From assembly GCF_003945595.2 (NCBI RefSeq), contig NW_024104660.1, forward strand, positions 1 to 64,000: a stretch of 64,000 nt of DNA, written 5' to 3'. The position numbers and the translations under genes are program-made. Below the pieces are notes generated by a model. It was not told the DNA's origin and made no database searches. It saw nothing but the letters and a program-made list of their open reading frames with translations. Within the stretch, counting starts at the first letter, position 1, and every line of letters begins with the position of its first letter. Of this stretch, positions 1-12,800 are shown piece by piece. The DNA is from Pipra filicauda (taxonomy: Eukaryota > Chordata > Aves > Passeriformes > Pipridae).

Positions 1-3000
1 TTTCCTCAAGGCTCTGTACTTTCAGTGGTGCTGTCCTGGTAGGGTGTTCCTCTAGCTTTGACTTGCCTTTTGAATCTCCTTTTAGTTGTGTTATTTGCTA
101 AACTGTTGTAATGTGCTGCCTTAAATGGACTTTCCACTTAATTTTCATTTTTTGTATAGGTAGAAAAGAGACAGTTGTCCTTGATCTGTCCCACTGCTGC
201 TTGTACACCTTACTTTGCAGGATTGTGGGTTTCTTGGATATGCATATGTAAGTGAATAATGGCAGAGGAAATGCTGGTTGTGTGAATTAAACTCATGTCT
301 CCTGCAGAAGAGCCTGACCAATGGGTTCTTTGGACCTAAAACCAGTATCACCCTATCTCTCTAAGCTTATTATAGCCCTACTGATTTGGTACAAACATTA
401 GGGACTGTAGGGATGTGTGAGTGCTAATACTACTCAACAGCCTGTAAATAAATATATAATGATAAATTTAACCCAACATTTTTATTTTTATTTTTTTTTA
501 AATTGGGAAACCTGCATTCAATATTCTGATATTAGCTTTATAGATATAGCTTTTAAAATAACACTGTTCAGCCATCTATACTTGCTGGTTAATGCAGACT
601 TCATTCTTATTCCAGAGCTAGCAAGGAAGATGACAGACCAAAACTTTTCAAAGTATAGCATGGTCTGGAAACTCACTGTATTGTTGAATTGAGATGAATA
701 GACATGCATCAGTTAAGGAATGTGCAGGACTGTAAACAACACTCTTTCTCTTAGCCAAGAAACCTTATTTCAAAGGGAGTGCTCACTAAACTGTTTTTTG
801 TGTGTTTAATATTATGTGTTCAAGGAGCCTTGGTCTTACTAGGTTGACATAAAGACTTTTAAAATGAGTTTGAGATTTGCTGGTGCCTTGACCAAACTAT
901 GTGACTTTATGTGTGTCCGTCTGTCAGCTACATTGCAATAACTATGTGCATGCTCTTTGCAAAAAACCCATAAGTTTTAGTATATCTAACTAGAGATGTC
1001 TTGAAAAGTAGAGCTTTGCTGAACATTTGTAGAATGCTCTCTGAAGGTTGCCTTTCAAGCGGAATACTGGAAAAATGCAGGTTTCCTTCCCAGAACAGTG
1101 GAAGCAGACATGGCAAGGGAACTTATTGGTGCCCCCTTGGAAAATAGTACTTTGTAAGAGTTGGACAATGTAATGGATGTGTTTCTGGAGAAAGGCCAAC
1201 ACAGGAAGGCTTCTGAGCATGACAGAATTAATTTTTAGGCACTTTTGAATATTTGCTCTCTGCTTGTGAAACAGGCATTATAGAAAAAATAAACAGGCCT
1301 TCTTTCTCCAGGCTCCTTCCTGACTTATATTTTCTGTTAAAAATACTTAGACCCTGTTTTTATCTTGCTAAATTAGAAGAATGTTCTCTCCTGAAGCTCT
1401 TAATTAAATGTGGGTTTCCTCCCCTCCCCTGAGATTGGTTTTACTGTTACTTTAATAGCACATCTATTAGCAATTTAAGAATGGAGATAGAAGATTGAGC
1501 AACACCTCAAAAACTGAAAAAGTGTGTCACAGCTTATCAAGACTGAAGAGAATAATGTTTTTTAGTGTTAAAAAACTTAAGAACACATTAAACTGCTTGA
1601 TCTGTGTTTTTTCTGTTGGTGCAGAATTTCTTGATTTACAATTTGGTCTGTGTAGTGCTGGATGAGGCAGATACAAATTTCCAATGAACAAAAAGTAAAG
1701 GAATGCACTTTATTGTTAAGACAAAGAATTAAACCCACCAGCAATAGAAGCTGAGTGAACTTAAAAGCAAGTGTGGGTTAAATGAATACGTCGTGTAGTC
1801 TTGCTGATGAGACAAAATGAAGGGCCTGATTGCTTATGGTTATTAACAATCCAATGCCTCTTTTTGTAGGATAGGGCATAGTAGCCCCAGTGTCCTGGCC
1901 CATTTCCAAATATGTGTTCATTCTCCTTCAAATCTCCCTGAAGTATCAATTGGATATGGTATTCTCTTCTCTCTATCCTCTCACAAACCAATATGTACCG
2001 GGGCTACTGTTTCCCAATCCAGGAGTAGAACTAGGGGATTCTCCATAATAAATTTGTTATATAAATGGTAAAAGTTATTTTTGTTGTTAAAATGCAAGCC
2101 CTTCCCAACATATCTTTTCCTCTTATCTATGGAAGGAAATGGAGTCACTTCAGAGCTCATCCCGTATATTCTCAGTATACTGGAGAAAGATGATCTGTTC
2201 TGGATAACGTGTTTTTGTTTGTTCATCCTTCCCCTTCCTGGCAGTTACACATATAAAATTATGACTAACCTTTAATTCAGCATAAAATACCCCATTTGTG
2301 TGTGGCAGTATCCCTCTGTCCTTTCTTGCCATACAGATATTTATTAATGATGAAAACCTCTCTTTTTAAACCTGGAGATTGGTGTGTATAATTCTAGGGT
2401 CTATCTTGCGCCTTGAGATGCAAGGCAAGTGTTTTTCTCTGTGTCTGTCTCTTCCTTGAGATACAAGAGAGGTTTTCTCTGTTTGTACCGGGCCAGTCAC
2501 TTTTCTGTCAACCATCAGCGAGTGCTGTGAGGGTGAGGAGAGCTGGGGAAAATTTTCATGAAATTGGTAAGAGAAAGAAAACGTGAAGCTGAGAATAGGA
2601 GCAAACAGCTCCACAACAACAGTGTCAGTGACTCTGTGTGGAGAATGCCTACACTGCAGAAGGCAGCCCAGAGTAACCATCGGGTTGGTTTGCATAGGTC
2701 AGACCCAGTGTGTGACTCAGCCCTGAAGTTTGGGTGCACTGGGTCCACACACGGCGTTTGCTTTGGAAGGGGGTGTCTGCTGTTGAATTTGGTCAGAGGC
2801 ATGAAGGAGAACACGGTGCACTCTCCTATGTCAGTAATCCCCAGTTTTTGGACAAGAAGAGGGAAGATGGTGGAGCATAAAGATAACTGCAGGGAGCAGA
2901 GTGCCTGATTCAGTACCTAGAAATATACGTGTACTGCTTGAAAAAACTTAAATGCTGTGTTTTTCTACCAAAATGGTGAAGTTTCTGATTGTACAAAGAC

Positions 3001-4544
3001 CTCAGTCAGTCTTTTTGAACTGTGACATATAAGTAAACACATGCTAATGCCTTATGAACAATCCAGAAAGTACTGTATGAATATGCTATTTACAGAATAA
3101 TATATTTCTTGATGGATTTCCCCAGAAATTTCAATACAGCTGTTATTTCTAGCACAAACTAAAAATTAGATTTATTCTGGATTTGAGACATGCAGACAAC
3201 TCAAAGCTTCCATTAAAATGTGAGAAATCTGCAACAGTATTCCACTCTGGTAAAAGTGAATAAGCACATCTCTCTCAGAAGCTAACAATGTGATAAGACT
3301 TCATAAGAATTTCTGCTTATTATTTTTTTTAGAAGCAAATATTATTCTCAGGAATGTACAGAACTTGCAAAAGAGAATCTTGCTCTCTGCAACCTATTCT
3401 TGCAATACATATATAAGTTATATAAAGATATATAACTTATGTGTATTTTCCTGTTAGGAATGCTGTCAGATCTGTTAGGCTGGAGCTGTCAGCAGACATG
3501 TACAACAGTATCTGTGTGAGGCACCACCAGTCCAGGATGTCTGATGGGAGACGTCTTGGGCTCAGTTCAGTGATCTAAAGGTAGTGCTTAGTGATATTTG
3601 AGGTATCCCAGTCATCCAAGGGTTCCCCATTAGGCTGGCAGGTACAGTGGACCTACAGGAAACTCAAGTACTGCTGGACTGTCAGCAGGAGTCGGGTGGA
3701 GTCCCCCAGGGAATCTCACATGGCACTAACAGCTATGTTTGGGCAGTGGACTGAATCTATCTCACTCCTGTCAGAGGTAAAATTTTTACTGACTTTCCTG
3801 GGACCTTGTTTTTACTTTATAATAAGAATTAAATAGTATCAAATTAAATATCACAATTTTTGCACAGAAGTTTCTGAAAGCTCATCATCCTGAGATTATT
3901 CCTGTGTAATGCTGACTAGAGTTGAATTAGAAGAGGTATATGAGAAATCACATAAACTTTTCAATATTTTCATTATTTTTTCGTGGTTTTATTTTTTTAG
4001 TGCAATAATCTGACTTCAATTTTTATCAAAGAAAAAGTAAAAAAAAATAAATATCCGAGTAAAAAAAAATGTAGAAAAGTAGAAAATGATACACCACTCC
4101 CATGGTTCTTGTTTCTAATGGCTGGGAAAATGTATTACTGAACTTTCTGAATTGCTATACACAGTAAGCAGCAAACACAATTAAAGCCAGAATATACTGC
4201 ATCACAACACATACTAAATTAATTTATCTTGACAAATTTCACGTAGCTTAAATAATTCATAGTGTACTTTTATTAAAATCTGAAAGGAAAAGTAATGAAT
4301 TCTTGGTTGCACGGTGTCTTACTGTAAACCTCTTACATTATTAAAATTATAAATGTAATCACTTGAAACTATTGCTTTTTTTCCCCAATAAAACTGTTTG
4401 ACTTTTTGTGGAGAATGATGATATGAGAAAAGTTGGAATTAGAAGGATGTGCTTACATGTGATATTGCTAGTTATCTGTTAACCATACTTTGTTCTTCAT
4501 TGATCTCAGTGCAATGCCAGGGAAGTCATCATTGTCTCTGCTCT
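1..4544. other. Non-coding AT-rich DNA, no gene recognised
   Basis: All six frames are broken by frequent stops. The longest open stretch here is about 116 codons (2558-2908, +), and its translation resembles nothing I recognise. The segment is mostly unique-looking, with short A and T runs, including two near-identical A9 blocks around 4040-4070. A somewhat more GC-rich stretch at about 3470-3780 has the texture of an old interspersed repeat, but I could not assign it to a family. A perfect hairpin at 3413-3440 is listed separately. Either intergenic or intronic DNA would look like this. Confidence 0.7.
3413..3440. repeat. Perfect AT-rich inverted repeat (12-bp arms, 4-nt loop)
   Basis: The arm ATAAGTTATATA (3413-3424) is followed by the loop AAGA (3425-3428) and the exact reverse complement TATATAACTTAT (3429-3440). 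Beyond the perfect arms the flanks are still partly complementary (ATACATAT on the left, GTGTAT on the right). The sequence could form a hairpin or cruciform. In AT-rich DNA such structures arise by chance or mark the core of a decayed palindromic element, and no further transposon feature is visible. Confidence 0.75.
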
Positions 4545-4650
4545 GCACAAACCAGGGTGGAGAAGTGCAGAGAGGTGAAAGAGCTTGCACACAGCCATCC
4601 AGAAAAGCAGTGGCACAAGTGGAAATAAGACTTTAAACTCTGCTCAAAGG
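4545..4650 (-). repeat. MIR-like (CORE-SINE) remnant
   Basis: Read on the given strand, this matches the reverse complement of the MIR consensus in order. GTGCAGAGAGGTGAAAGAG corresponds to the 'CACAGAGAGGTTAAGTGAC' block. It is followed by a CTTGC element, ACACAGC, then CAGTGGCA (consensus AGTGGCAGAG) and a degraded box-B-like region near 4620-4640. The order and spacing of several blocks, rather than one match, support the call. MIRs are ancient tRNA-derived SINEs kept in low numbers in bird genomes, so heavy divergence is expected. I recognised this by eye from memory of the consensus; another old SINE of the CORE superfamily is possible. Confidence 0.5.
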
Positions 4651-5661
4651 CAAATTCTCTCTTTTTTCCCTATGCCAGCACCCCTACATTTCTGTGAGAT
4701 GACTTTGTCAGTACGCTGTATTTTTTTTCCATTATGATTTCTTCATGCCTTTGTCTCTAGTGACTTTGCTGACCACCACTGTGTATGTTTGTGATGAATG
4801 TCTTAATCTTGCTTTTTAACCTAGTTCTCATTTGTAGTTCTTGAAAAAAATAGGTATTTCCTGTGAGAAGAAATTTAAACTCTCTTGCTGCATGAAAACT
4901 TTACCCCCTCTCTCTATGGTCTCCTGAGCATAATAATATGAACAGAAGATCACAACCTCAGGTGCAAAGGAAAGCAGCTGGAGAAGATGATCCCTAACAA
5001 AGAAAGATTTGGTTTTGTGCAAATTGCAACAAACTGATACAACATAAGCTGAAAACATTTTATAGGAAAAAATTGCCCTCTGAAGATTATGTTCGACAGC
5101 AATCCTTGAGCTTAGGTTTCCTGAAAAATGCATTATTTCTTCAGTTCTCTTTTCTTTTTTGAGGATTTTTTTCATTGTGAAATAGGTGAATCAAAATAAT
5201 AATAATGTAAAACATTATTTTCCTCCTACCCTTTTCTGAGAGTTACCTTTTGGAAAGCAAGCTCTGAATGGGAGTGCAGACTTTGCATTCCCTCTGGATT
5301 TCTGATGCTGTAGCTCTACTCCTTCCCAAGGCCCTTCTCAGTATTTTAGCATGGGCTTTTTTAGCTATTCACTGTGACAGCACGGTCTTCTGACCTTCCT
5401 AATGACATTGCCCTCACCCAGTTTCCTCTCACATGTCCCAGTTCCTTTGTCTTCTTGCCATTTAGTTTAGAGGTGTTGATTTTAGCCTCATTACAAAATC
5501 ATTACAGGATCCAGTGTCACTGGCAGGAATTCAAGAATGGTTCCATAATGCAATAGTTGGCCATTTGCAGAGGAGGAGCGTCATAAAGAGATGTTTCCCC
5601 AAAGACTAGTGGGTTCTACCCTTTTTAATAGTCTGTTCGTTTTTGTGGATGCCAAATTCAC

Positions 5662-5686
5662 ATGTAGTGTTTATATGTAGTGTTTA
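5662..5686. repeat. Short tandem duplication, 13-bp period
   Basis: ATGTAGTGTTTA occurs at 5662-5673 and again at 5675-5686, separated by one T. This two-copy repeat fits replication slippage. It lies in AT-rich DNA just before an ATA-rich run and has no evident function. Confidence 0.8.
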
Positions 5687-8600
5687 AACTATAATAATAA
5701 CATATATATAAAACATTACCAAAAGATGTGTACACTGTAATATGTTACAGGCTCTACATTTAATAATATGAGTGAGCTGTGCTGTGGCTGTCCACTAAAA
5801 TGCAGGAAGTAGTTTAAATATTTTACCCTGGTATTGAAGACATTTTGTGGGATTGTCTTATAAGAATGTGAGAGATGTCTCCCTCATGTCCCTCCCTGGG
5901 AGGCTGACATTCATAGGACCCCTAAGAATCAGCTGGTATGTCTGCCACTGACAGTGTCAGGACATTCTGGTAAGCCAAAACCTTGCTAAGGAGGTCACAT
6001 CTGCAAGAGCTGACAAGCGATTACAGACCCTGCAGGTTTAAGGTAAGTGGAAAAACTCTTCAGATTTTGCTTTTATTAAGAAAGAAAACCAACTAAAAAC
6101 CTCCTTTTCCTGTCCTGAAGATCTTGGTTGCATGCACACATACAGAAACACGAACTCATTTGTTATACAGATGTTACTCCAAGAAACAACCAAAGAAAGA
6201 GTTGCTCCTCTTGCTATTATTATTGCTCAAGTACTGCTGTGCTGAGGATATAGTCTTGATCAGCAGACTGACAGAAGTGAGGTAGTAATACCACTGGGGA
6301 AGGCAAAATATTGGACAAATCAAGAAGAGTAGGAGAGTCTTATTTTTTCTTTTTCTTTCTTTATTTTTAAACACTTTTCTGATTTCACTGCATTTAATAT
6401 TTGTTTTGCTTACTGGCTCTGATGAGTTATAATTTCACTACAGATGGCATAAAGTAGAGATATAACTAACCTCTGATCTTCCAAGTGTTTCATCACTGTC
6501 ATAGACTACTCCAGGAGGGACCACCTGAGGTTGTTTCTTTTCTGTAGGTACAGTGTCATAGCAGCTGACAGGTTGGACAGGGGTTTTTTTGGAGGTCATG
6601 GATTGATATTATTTCCAGAGTGTGAACTTCCACTAGATTTGTGTGATGCTGCCTCATCTCTGACTACTGATCAGAATCACACAACTTGATAATATGTCAC
6701 TTCGTATGTTTGGACACAGTGCACTTCTTTAAAGTTTGGAGTTTTTTTCCTTAAACTCTCCATTAATTTCCTTATATACAGTTTTAGAAATGTTCAAATT
6801 ATACCCTGAGTGTGTCTTTGAATGAGTTATAGCCCCTTCTTGAGAGACTTCTACTGTTTTAAATCACAGGAAGACGAGGTGGCCTCAGAAATGTCTATTT
6901 AGTTTGCAACATGTGCATTGGATGATGATTTTCCTCTGAGAATTCACTGTGGACAGAAACATGTAGTTCAAGCTGTATTCATATTGCTTTCTTGGTTGGA
7001 CTGAAACCTACCTAAATCCCCATTGTACCAGTCAACAATCGTATTCACCCAAGAAAAACCACTGAATCAGTGAAATGTTTGTGTCAATCATAAATCAACG
7101 TTTTTACAGGCAAAATTTTCCACTGGAAAGCAGTTATGGCTTGGGCAAGTGAATCAGAACTAAATTACAGTTAACTTGGTTGTTTGTAATCCCATATGCT
7201 AAAGATCTGAACAAAGCAGCAGAGTGGGGATGGACCTCCTAAAACAGTCTTGGCCTGCTGGTTGAAGTAATGCAGTTCATTTTTCTGGATAGCATGCTTT
7301 TGCTAACCTTGGTTTGTCCTGTGTTTGCTTTTAAACATGTGATATATTGCAGAGTTATTTCTGTAATCTCTTTTTTAATTTTATCCCTGATGGATTTTCT
7401 AAAGTATATTACCAGTGCGCAGGGATTTGATCTTCTCTTACAAGCAGCATTCCTTCTCATCTGCAAACAGGAACACCTTAGCAACCATATCAGCCCCATA
7501 ACTGCCAATAGTTTAGGGTGTTTCAGAACATTATTAGAAAACTTAGTTAAATGTGAAAATAAGTGAAAACACTTCACTCGACCTCATAGAATGGATATAT
7601 TTTTCTGACTGTAGCGTGATCTGGAAACTGTTTCAGAACAAATAACTTGTTCAAATGTTTGCCCAACTGCAGGTTCTTCATGTGAATCACACTATACATA
7701 ATGCTGATAAAGGGAGTTACCAGCAGTTTTAAAAAAAATCCCCTGGCTTTTATTCAACACTTCTATGAACAGTTTCTTCCATTCAAACCTTCCTGGATCT
7801 AATTAGTTTCTTCCCACATATCTTCCGACAACATTTAGTTAGTTAAAAATTAAATGATACATTTTGATAAACTGTTATGTGATTGTGAAGTATCTGTCTC
7901 TGACAAGAAGGCTATAAACTAATACTCAAGTCTTTTGTTTCAGTACCAAATTAAATGTATTTTGTAGCAGAGATTAGTTTTCCAGAAATAATCTGGAAAG
8001 AAATCTACTATGTTACCCAATGTACCTATAAAGGAGTACCTGTCTGAAGTATCCATTACTTTATCAAAAGCAATTATGACCTCTTGATATGTGTGTATTA
8101 GGAAAGTTAAACTGAAACCTTGCATTAAATGTGGATTCCTTAAATGACGTTCAGTTCCTTCTCCCAAACATCAGTCAAAATTAAAGGGGCTTTAATTTAA
8201 GTTAGACATGGAAGTAAATTAAAATATATTTGGTTTACTTTGTATTAATTCTAAAGGAGAGCTTCCACATGGTAGTTTAACTTCACTAATTTTGAAAAAT
8301 CTGCCATAAATGAAAACATGACAAAATGCAAAGAATTTGAGTTACAGTAGTTGATGGCTTTATAAAGTACATGTGTGTACTCACAGTTTTATGCTGGAAA
8401 AATTAAACAAGATGCCTGAAACACATTCAAGCTCCACTTAGCTTAAAAAGTTGGCTTTTTTTCAAAAGCATCTGACTTCTGTTGCTGACGATCTAAACAG
8501 AAGATAAATTTGAGAGTCGTCCTTGCAGATAAAATGGGAAAGGTGATGCTATGAAGAAGAATTATGGCAACATCTGTGACTGCAAAAATTAAGAGTGAGC

Positions 8601-8797
8601 TGAGAGCCAATTGTCACCTGTGTCATCTCCCGTAGTAAACATGGCAACAATGTGTGAGCATGTGTAGATACCTGTTTTGGAGGAGGAAAATAATCTACGT
8701 GGTAACATATGGAAAACTCGATCAATATATTTTTTTTGATAGTAGAGAAACACTTCTCTGAATAGGAGTGAATCCCATCCTCAGTGGTCATGGTTAG

Positions 8798-8830
8798 TAG
8801 TGTGCCTGCATCACATAATAGTGTGCCTGC
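8798..8830. repeat. Short direct repeat, 21-bp period
   Basis: TAGTGTGCCTGC is found at 8798-8809 and again, identical, at 8819-8830, with nine unrelated bases between. It is probably a local duplication. The spacer is too short and the copies too few to suggest a CRISPR-like or satellite array. Confidence 0.8.
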
Positions 8831-9459
8831 TCATTCATATGCAAGAGTTAGAAGCAGCACAGATCCATCCCTGACATTATATCAGCATGTGTCTTGCAGC
8901 TCAGCATCAAAGTAATAATGAACTGCAGGGGACAAGCATTTTTGTTCTTGAGGTCAGAGTATATACGTAGCCTATTTAGAGTTCAATTGAGATAAAAAAA
9001 AACCCAAATATTTTTAATAAGATGTGATTATCTAAATGCCTGATCTGAAAAGAACAGTGCAGTTGCAAATTGGGATGCATTTGCCTTGATAATGCAGGCA
9101 TGAAATAGCAGCTAGAAAAGCCAGTTTAGAATTTTTTGCTATATATTTTCAAAAGTCTTATGTGAAGAAGATTGTACTTACAGGTTACCGTTGGTTTTTT
9201 TTGCATTCTTACTAGAGTTAGTGAGCAGGAAAAAGATCCTTGCCAGGTAAGTTTAGCCAAAGTCCAGTTGGGCTGGACTCTTCCTCCAGGAGATTTTTTT
9301 TTTTGGCAGATGTTGGGCAGCAAGTGGAATGACGCTCCCCCCTGTTTTCTCTTCCAAATTCCATTATTCTGTGGGTTTGAGAATTCTAGAGCTGCAGATT
9401 ATATTTGCCTTATTTATATAATAGGCCTGGGTGAAAACCTGTTCTCTAAATTATGTTGG

Positions 9460-9475
9460 TTTTTTTTTTTTTTTT
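9460..9475. repeat. Poly-T run (T16)
   Basis: Sixteen consecutive T bases are followed by AAACCAGCC. This is a simple mononucleotide repeat. No transposon body with a matching poly-A tail was recognised beside it. Confidence 0.85.
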
Positions 9476-9869
9476 AAACCAGCCTATGACTTTGGCACAC
9501 AAAACATCCTGTGGCAAGGAATTCAACAATTAAATTATGCATTGTGTGAAAAAGTACTTCCTTTTGTTTGTTTTAAACCTGCTGCCTGATAATTTAATTT
9601 GGCGCCTGACGGTGTTTTTATCCTTAAAGAATTAGTGAATAAGAAGCTTGAAACTCCACAGAAATCTGGTGTAAAACACAACATTAAAGACTATTGATAT
9701 TACCTGTGCATAGCTGGCTTCCAAATTTATTGTCAGTGATAAGTCTTGCAATAAAAAGTATATAATATATTATTCTCAATTTTATAGGAGCCTGTTGTGC
9801 TTGATACTGTCCAATATAATAAGGTAATATCTCTCTTCAAGGTTGTTAATGTGAAGCCTTTTAATGTCC

Positions 9870-9885
9870 TTTTTTTTTTTTTTTT
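9870..9885. repeat. Poly-T run (T16)
   Basis: Sixteen T bases lie about 400 bases after a run of the same length. This is a simple repeat with no recognised element attached. Confidence 0.85.
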
Positions 9886-12800
9886 AATTTGGGGTACATT
9901 TGAGTTGCACTTCTTAAGAAAAAGAACAGATCTGCATTTTCTTCAGGTTGATTATAAAGCATGTATTGTAGCAGGTTTCCAGCCTAAGATGAATGCAAAT
10001 AGCAAATTTAAATAAAATTTGCTTGAAAATTCTAAGGTTGTAGAAGTTTACTTGCATTTCTAGTAGTTATCAGATTTCAGGAACCCAACTTGTGTAGTTA
10101 GGTTTTAAAGGGGTCTGAAATCTTCTGTCTTTCTTGAAGTGCTGCTCCATATACACAGGCAGAGGAGCATATATGGATATATTTGAGTGAAGCAGATTAT
10201 TTTTTAGTCCTGTGCTGACCTTTGCTCTGCAGAATTTATTGACTGGAATTATGTCAAGTTAGTTCCCAAGTGCAGCATGCACCTGTGCCATGGACAGTTT
10301 GGTACAGAGGAGTAAAACTCTGAATTTATTGTTTTCCTTTAAAAGACGCTGCACTCAAGATGCACATCCAGCCATTAATTGCAAATTGTCTCCATAATAT
10401 TTTGTTTGTTTTCTTAACAAATACCTTCCTTGTGTGCCAATGTGTTTCATTCAGAGCATTCAGCCAAAGATCCTCATCAGTAGTCTCAGGCTAAATCCTG
10501 AATACTCGGTTCAGTAGCTGGAATTGTACCACAGCTGGCTCTGGCATCTGGTCAAGGTGAAGCACAATGCAGAGAGGGCCTCTGCTGACAATATGTTCTC
10601 TAGGCTTCAGCTTTGGACCCCTTGGGGTCCTGAGACCGAACTAGCAATTGTATATTTGCCTCTGTCTGAATGTGTGGGTTTGATAAGTATATCACTGGAT
10701 GGAGCTGAGCTTCACTTGAACAGATTATGACACTTCAGCCAAGGTAATTCTCAATTTGATGAATTAGTCAAAGCAGCTTAACGAAGGGTAGTTTTGCATA
10801 GCCAAAGGTAGCCAGCTGAAGAAAGTGCTGCACTTAAAAGGCTCATAGTGAGCTTTCATTTAGCATTGCATGCGGTGCTAATATTATTTCAATTCCAAGA
10901 ACTAAGAGGTGCATACAATTTCCATTGACTTTAATTTGTCATGGGAGTCCTGCCTACAATATTTAGACATACAAATATGTGCTTGTGGAAACTAACAAAC
11001 AAAGGACAGGCTTTGGTTTAAGAATGCTGCTTCTAATGTTACTTTGTCATAAATCTACAGCTGGAAAGCAGGAATTGCTCACCGGTTGTGAGTGTGATAA
11101 ATAGAGGTTATTATTACTCAGTTGGTTAAATATTTTGGTAGAACATAGTAACAGTGGGCAAGGTTTGCCAACGAGCTGCCTGAGATGCAAAGCCTTTCCC
11201 ATGATGTTTCTACTGTGCAAAAAGCAATACTGAAAAAGCAACTCAGACCTGTAGCTCGTCCTTTCATTATATTGCTGAATGCTTATCAGAAACAGAGCAG
11301 TGGCTTGGCAGGCAGAGCACATAGTAGTAACACATAATTGAGCCTGGAATTCTGTGTTCATAAAACATGAGATGCACATTCCCTATGATGGTAGATCCAG
11401 TGGAGGGCTTAGGTTTTTTCCTTCTCTGCTTCTGTGAGGAAATATAAGCGATGGTGTCGGAGTAGAACTCTTCTGAAGTGCTGAGCTGGAAATCATGTCA
11501 GTGGCTCATGGCTAACACAGCAGGCTTGTCTTCAGGGAAGCATGTAGTGGTGTTTCCTTGCATGCAGCCAGATGGTGTTGATATGTACACCTTTGCCAAA
11601 GAACTGGAAAACTTGTAAAAGGAAGTGCAGGAAGGTTCAAGGGGAGAGAAGATCAAAGAAATAAATAATAATGAGTAAAAGGCCTGCTGGTTCCCTAAAA
11701 GTAGGGTGAAAATAAGAGGAATTGTTATTTTAGTGGCATGGATTGCCCAGACAGGAACTGTTTTGCTGCCTCAGTGCTTAACTCTCTATTGGCTGGAGCT
11801 TTCTGAGAAAGTGGTGTAACATAGAGTTTTTTTCATGATTTTGGCGTTGTTGCAGACTACCCTATAATGTTAATTGCAAACTATAACTTTGTATAACAAA
11901 TGGATTTTTGCAGGAGATTTTATATTTCTAAACATTTTTATTTCTTGGCTTAAGATTAGGGAATAGTGCATTTGGGGGTAGTTAATGCCACAAACAATCT
12001 ATTCAACTTTGTTTTCTTAGTACAAAATAATTTCTATACTACAGCATCTATCAGCTATATTCAGAAAGGTAGTGAAAAAATACACATGCTGTTTCAGATT
12101 TAATAAAGGAAGTATTTTTTAAAATTTTGTTTAAAAATGTGGAAGTAGTTTTCAGTGAGAATGTTTTATTTTTTTCAATTCAACTGTTTCAATTTTGGCC
12201 ATAAACATTACTGATAAATTTGACGAAGGAAAAATCATATCACTGACATAGAGAGTTAAAGCATGGAGATAACGTCAACATGTTTAAAAATGTTGCTGGA
12301 AGCATGAAAGGAAGCCTTTTTCAGGCTCTTATAGTATTGAAATATTCCTTCGGAATGGTCAAAAATAACACATATAAGCATTAAAACTATCCATACATAA
12401 CTGAGAATAAAATTTGACACCTAACTTTGTAGTTATTACAGAGTTCAGAAAAATCCTCTTAATTGTGGAAAGTGCAGTAACAGCTTAGTAACACAGTCAA
12501 ACTCACAATGTGCATTCCCAATGTTCCACGTTGATGCTGGAAGGCTGGAGCAGGACTGATTGACAGCAACCACCTCTCTTCTTTTATGAGTCCTAGTATT
12601 CCCTGGATAATGCCAGTGGATTATTCAGCAGACGTAACCTCTTATGTGAGAGACATATTTGTAACTGAAGGGAGTTCTTAGAAAAGTGGTAATCCTGGAG
12701 CATGAACGGCTTTTTGTAATAATTTCTGAGGGCTTTCCAACATTTTATTCTTCAAAAAAAAATTGCCTGAAGAGTTGAATAGAATATCATAACCAGTCTC

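Noticed and set aside
2558..2908. 116-codon + strand open frame overlapping two minus-strand frames (2366-2695, 2515-2814)
   Set aside because: All three are open at once in a GC-richer patch and none resembles a known protein, which fits chance.
8798..8830. CRISPR-like or satellite array
   Set aside because: Only two 12-bp copies, and the genome is a vertebrate one.
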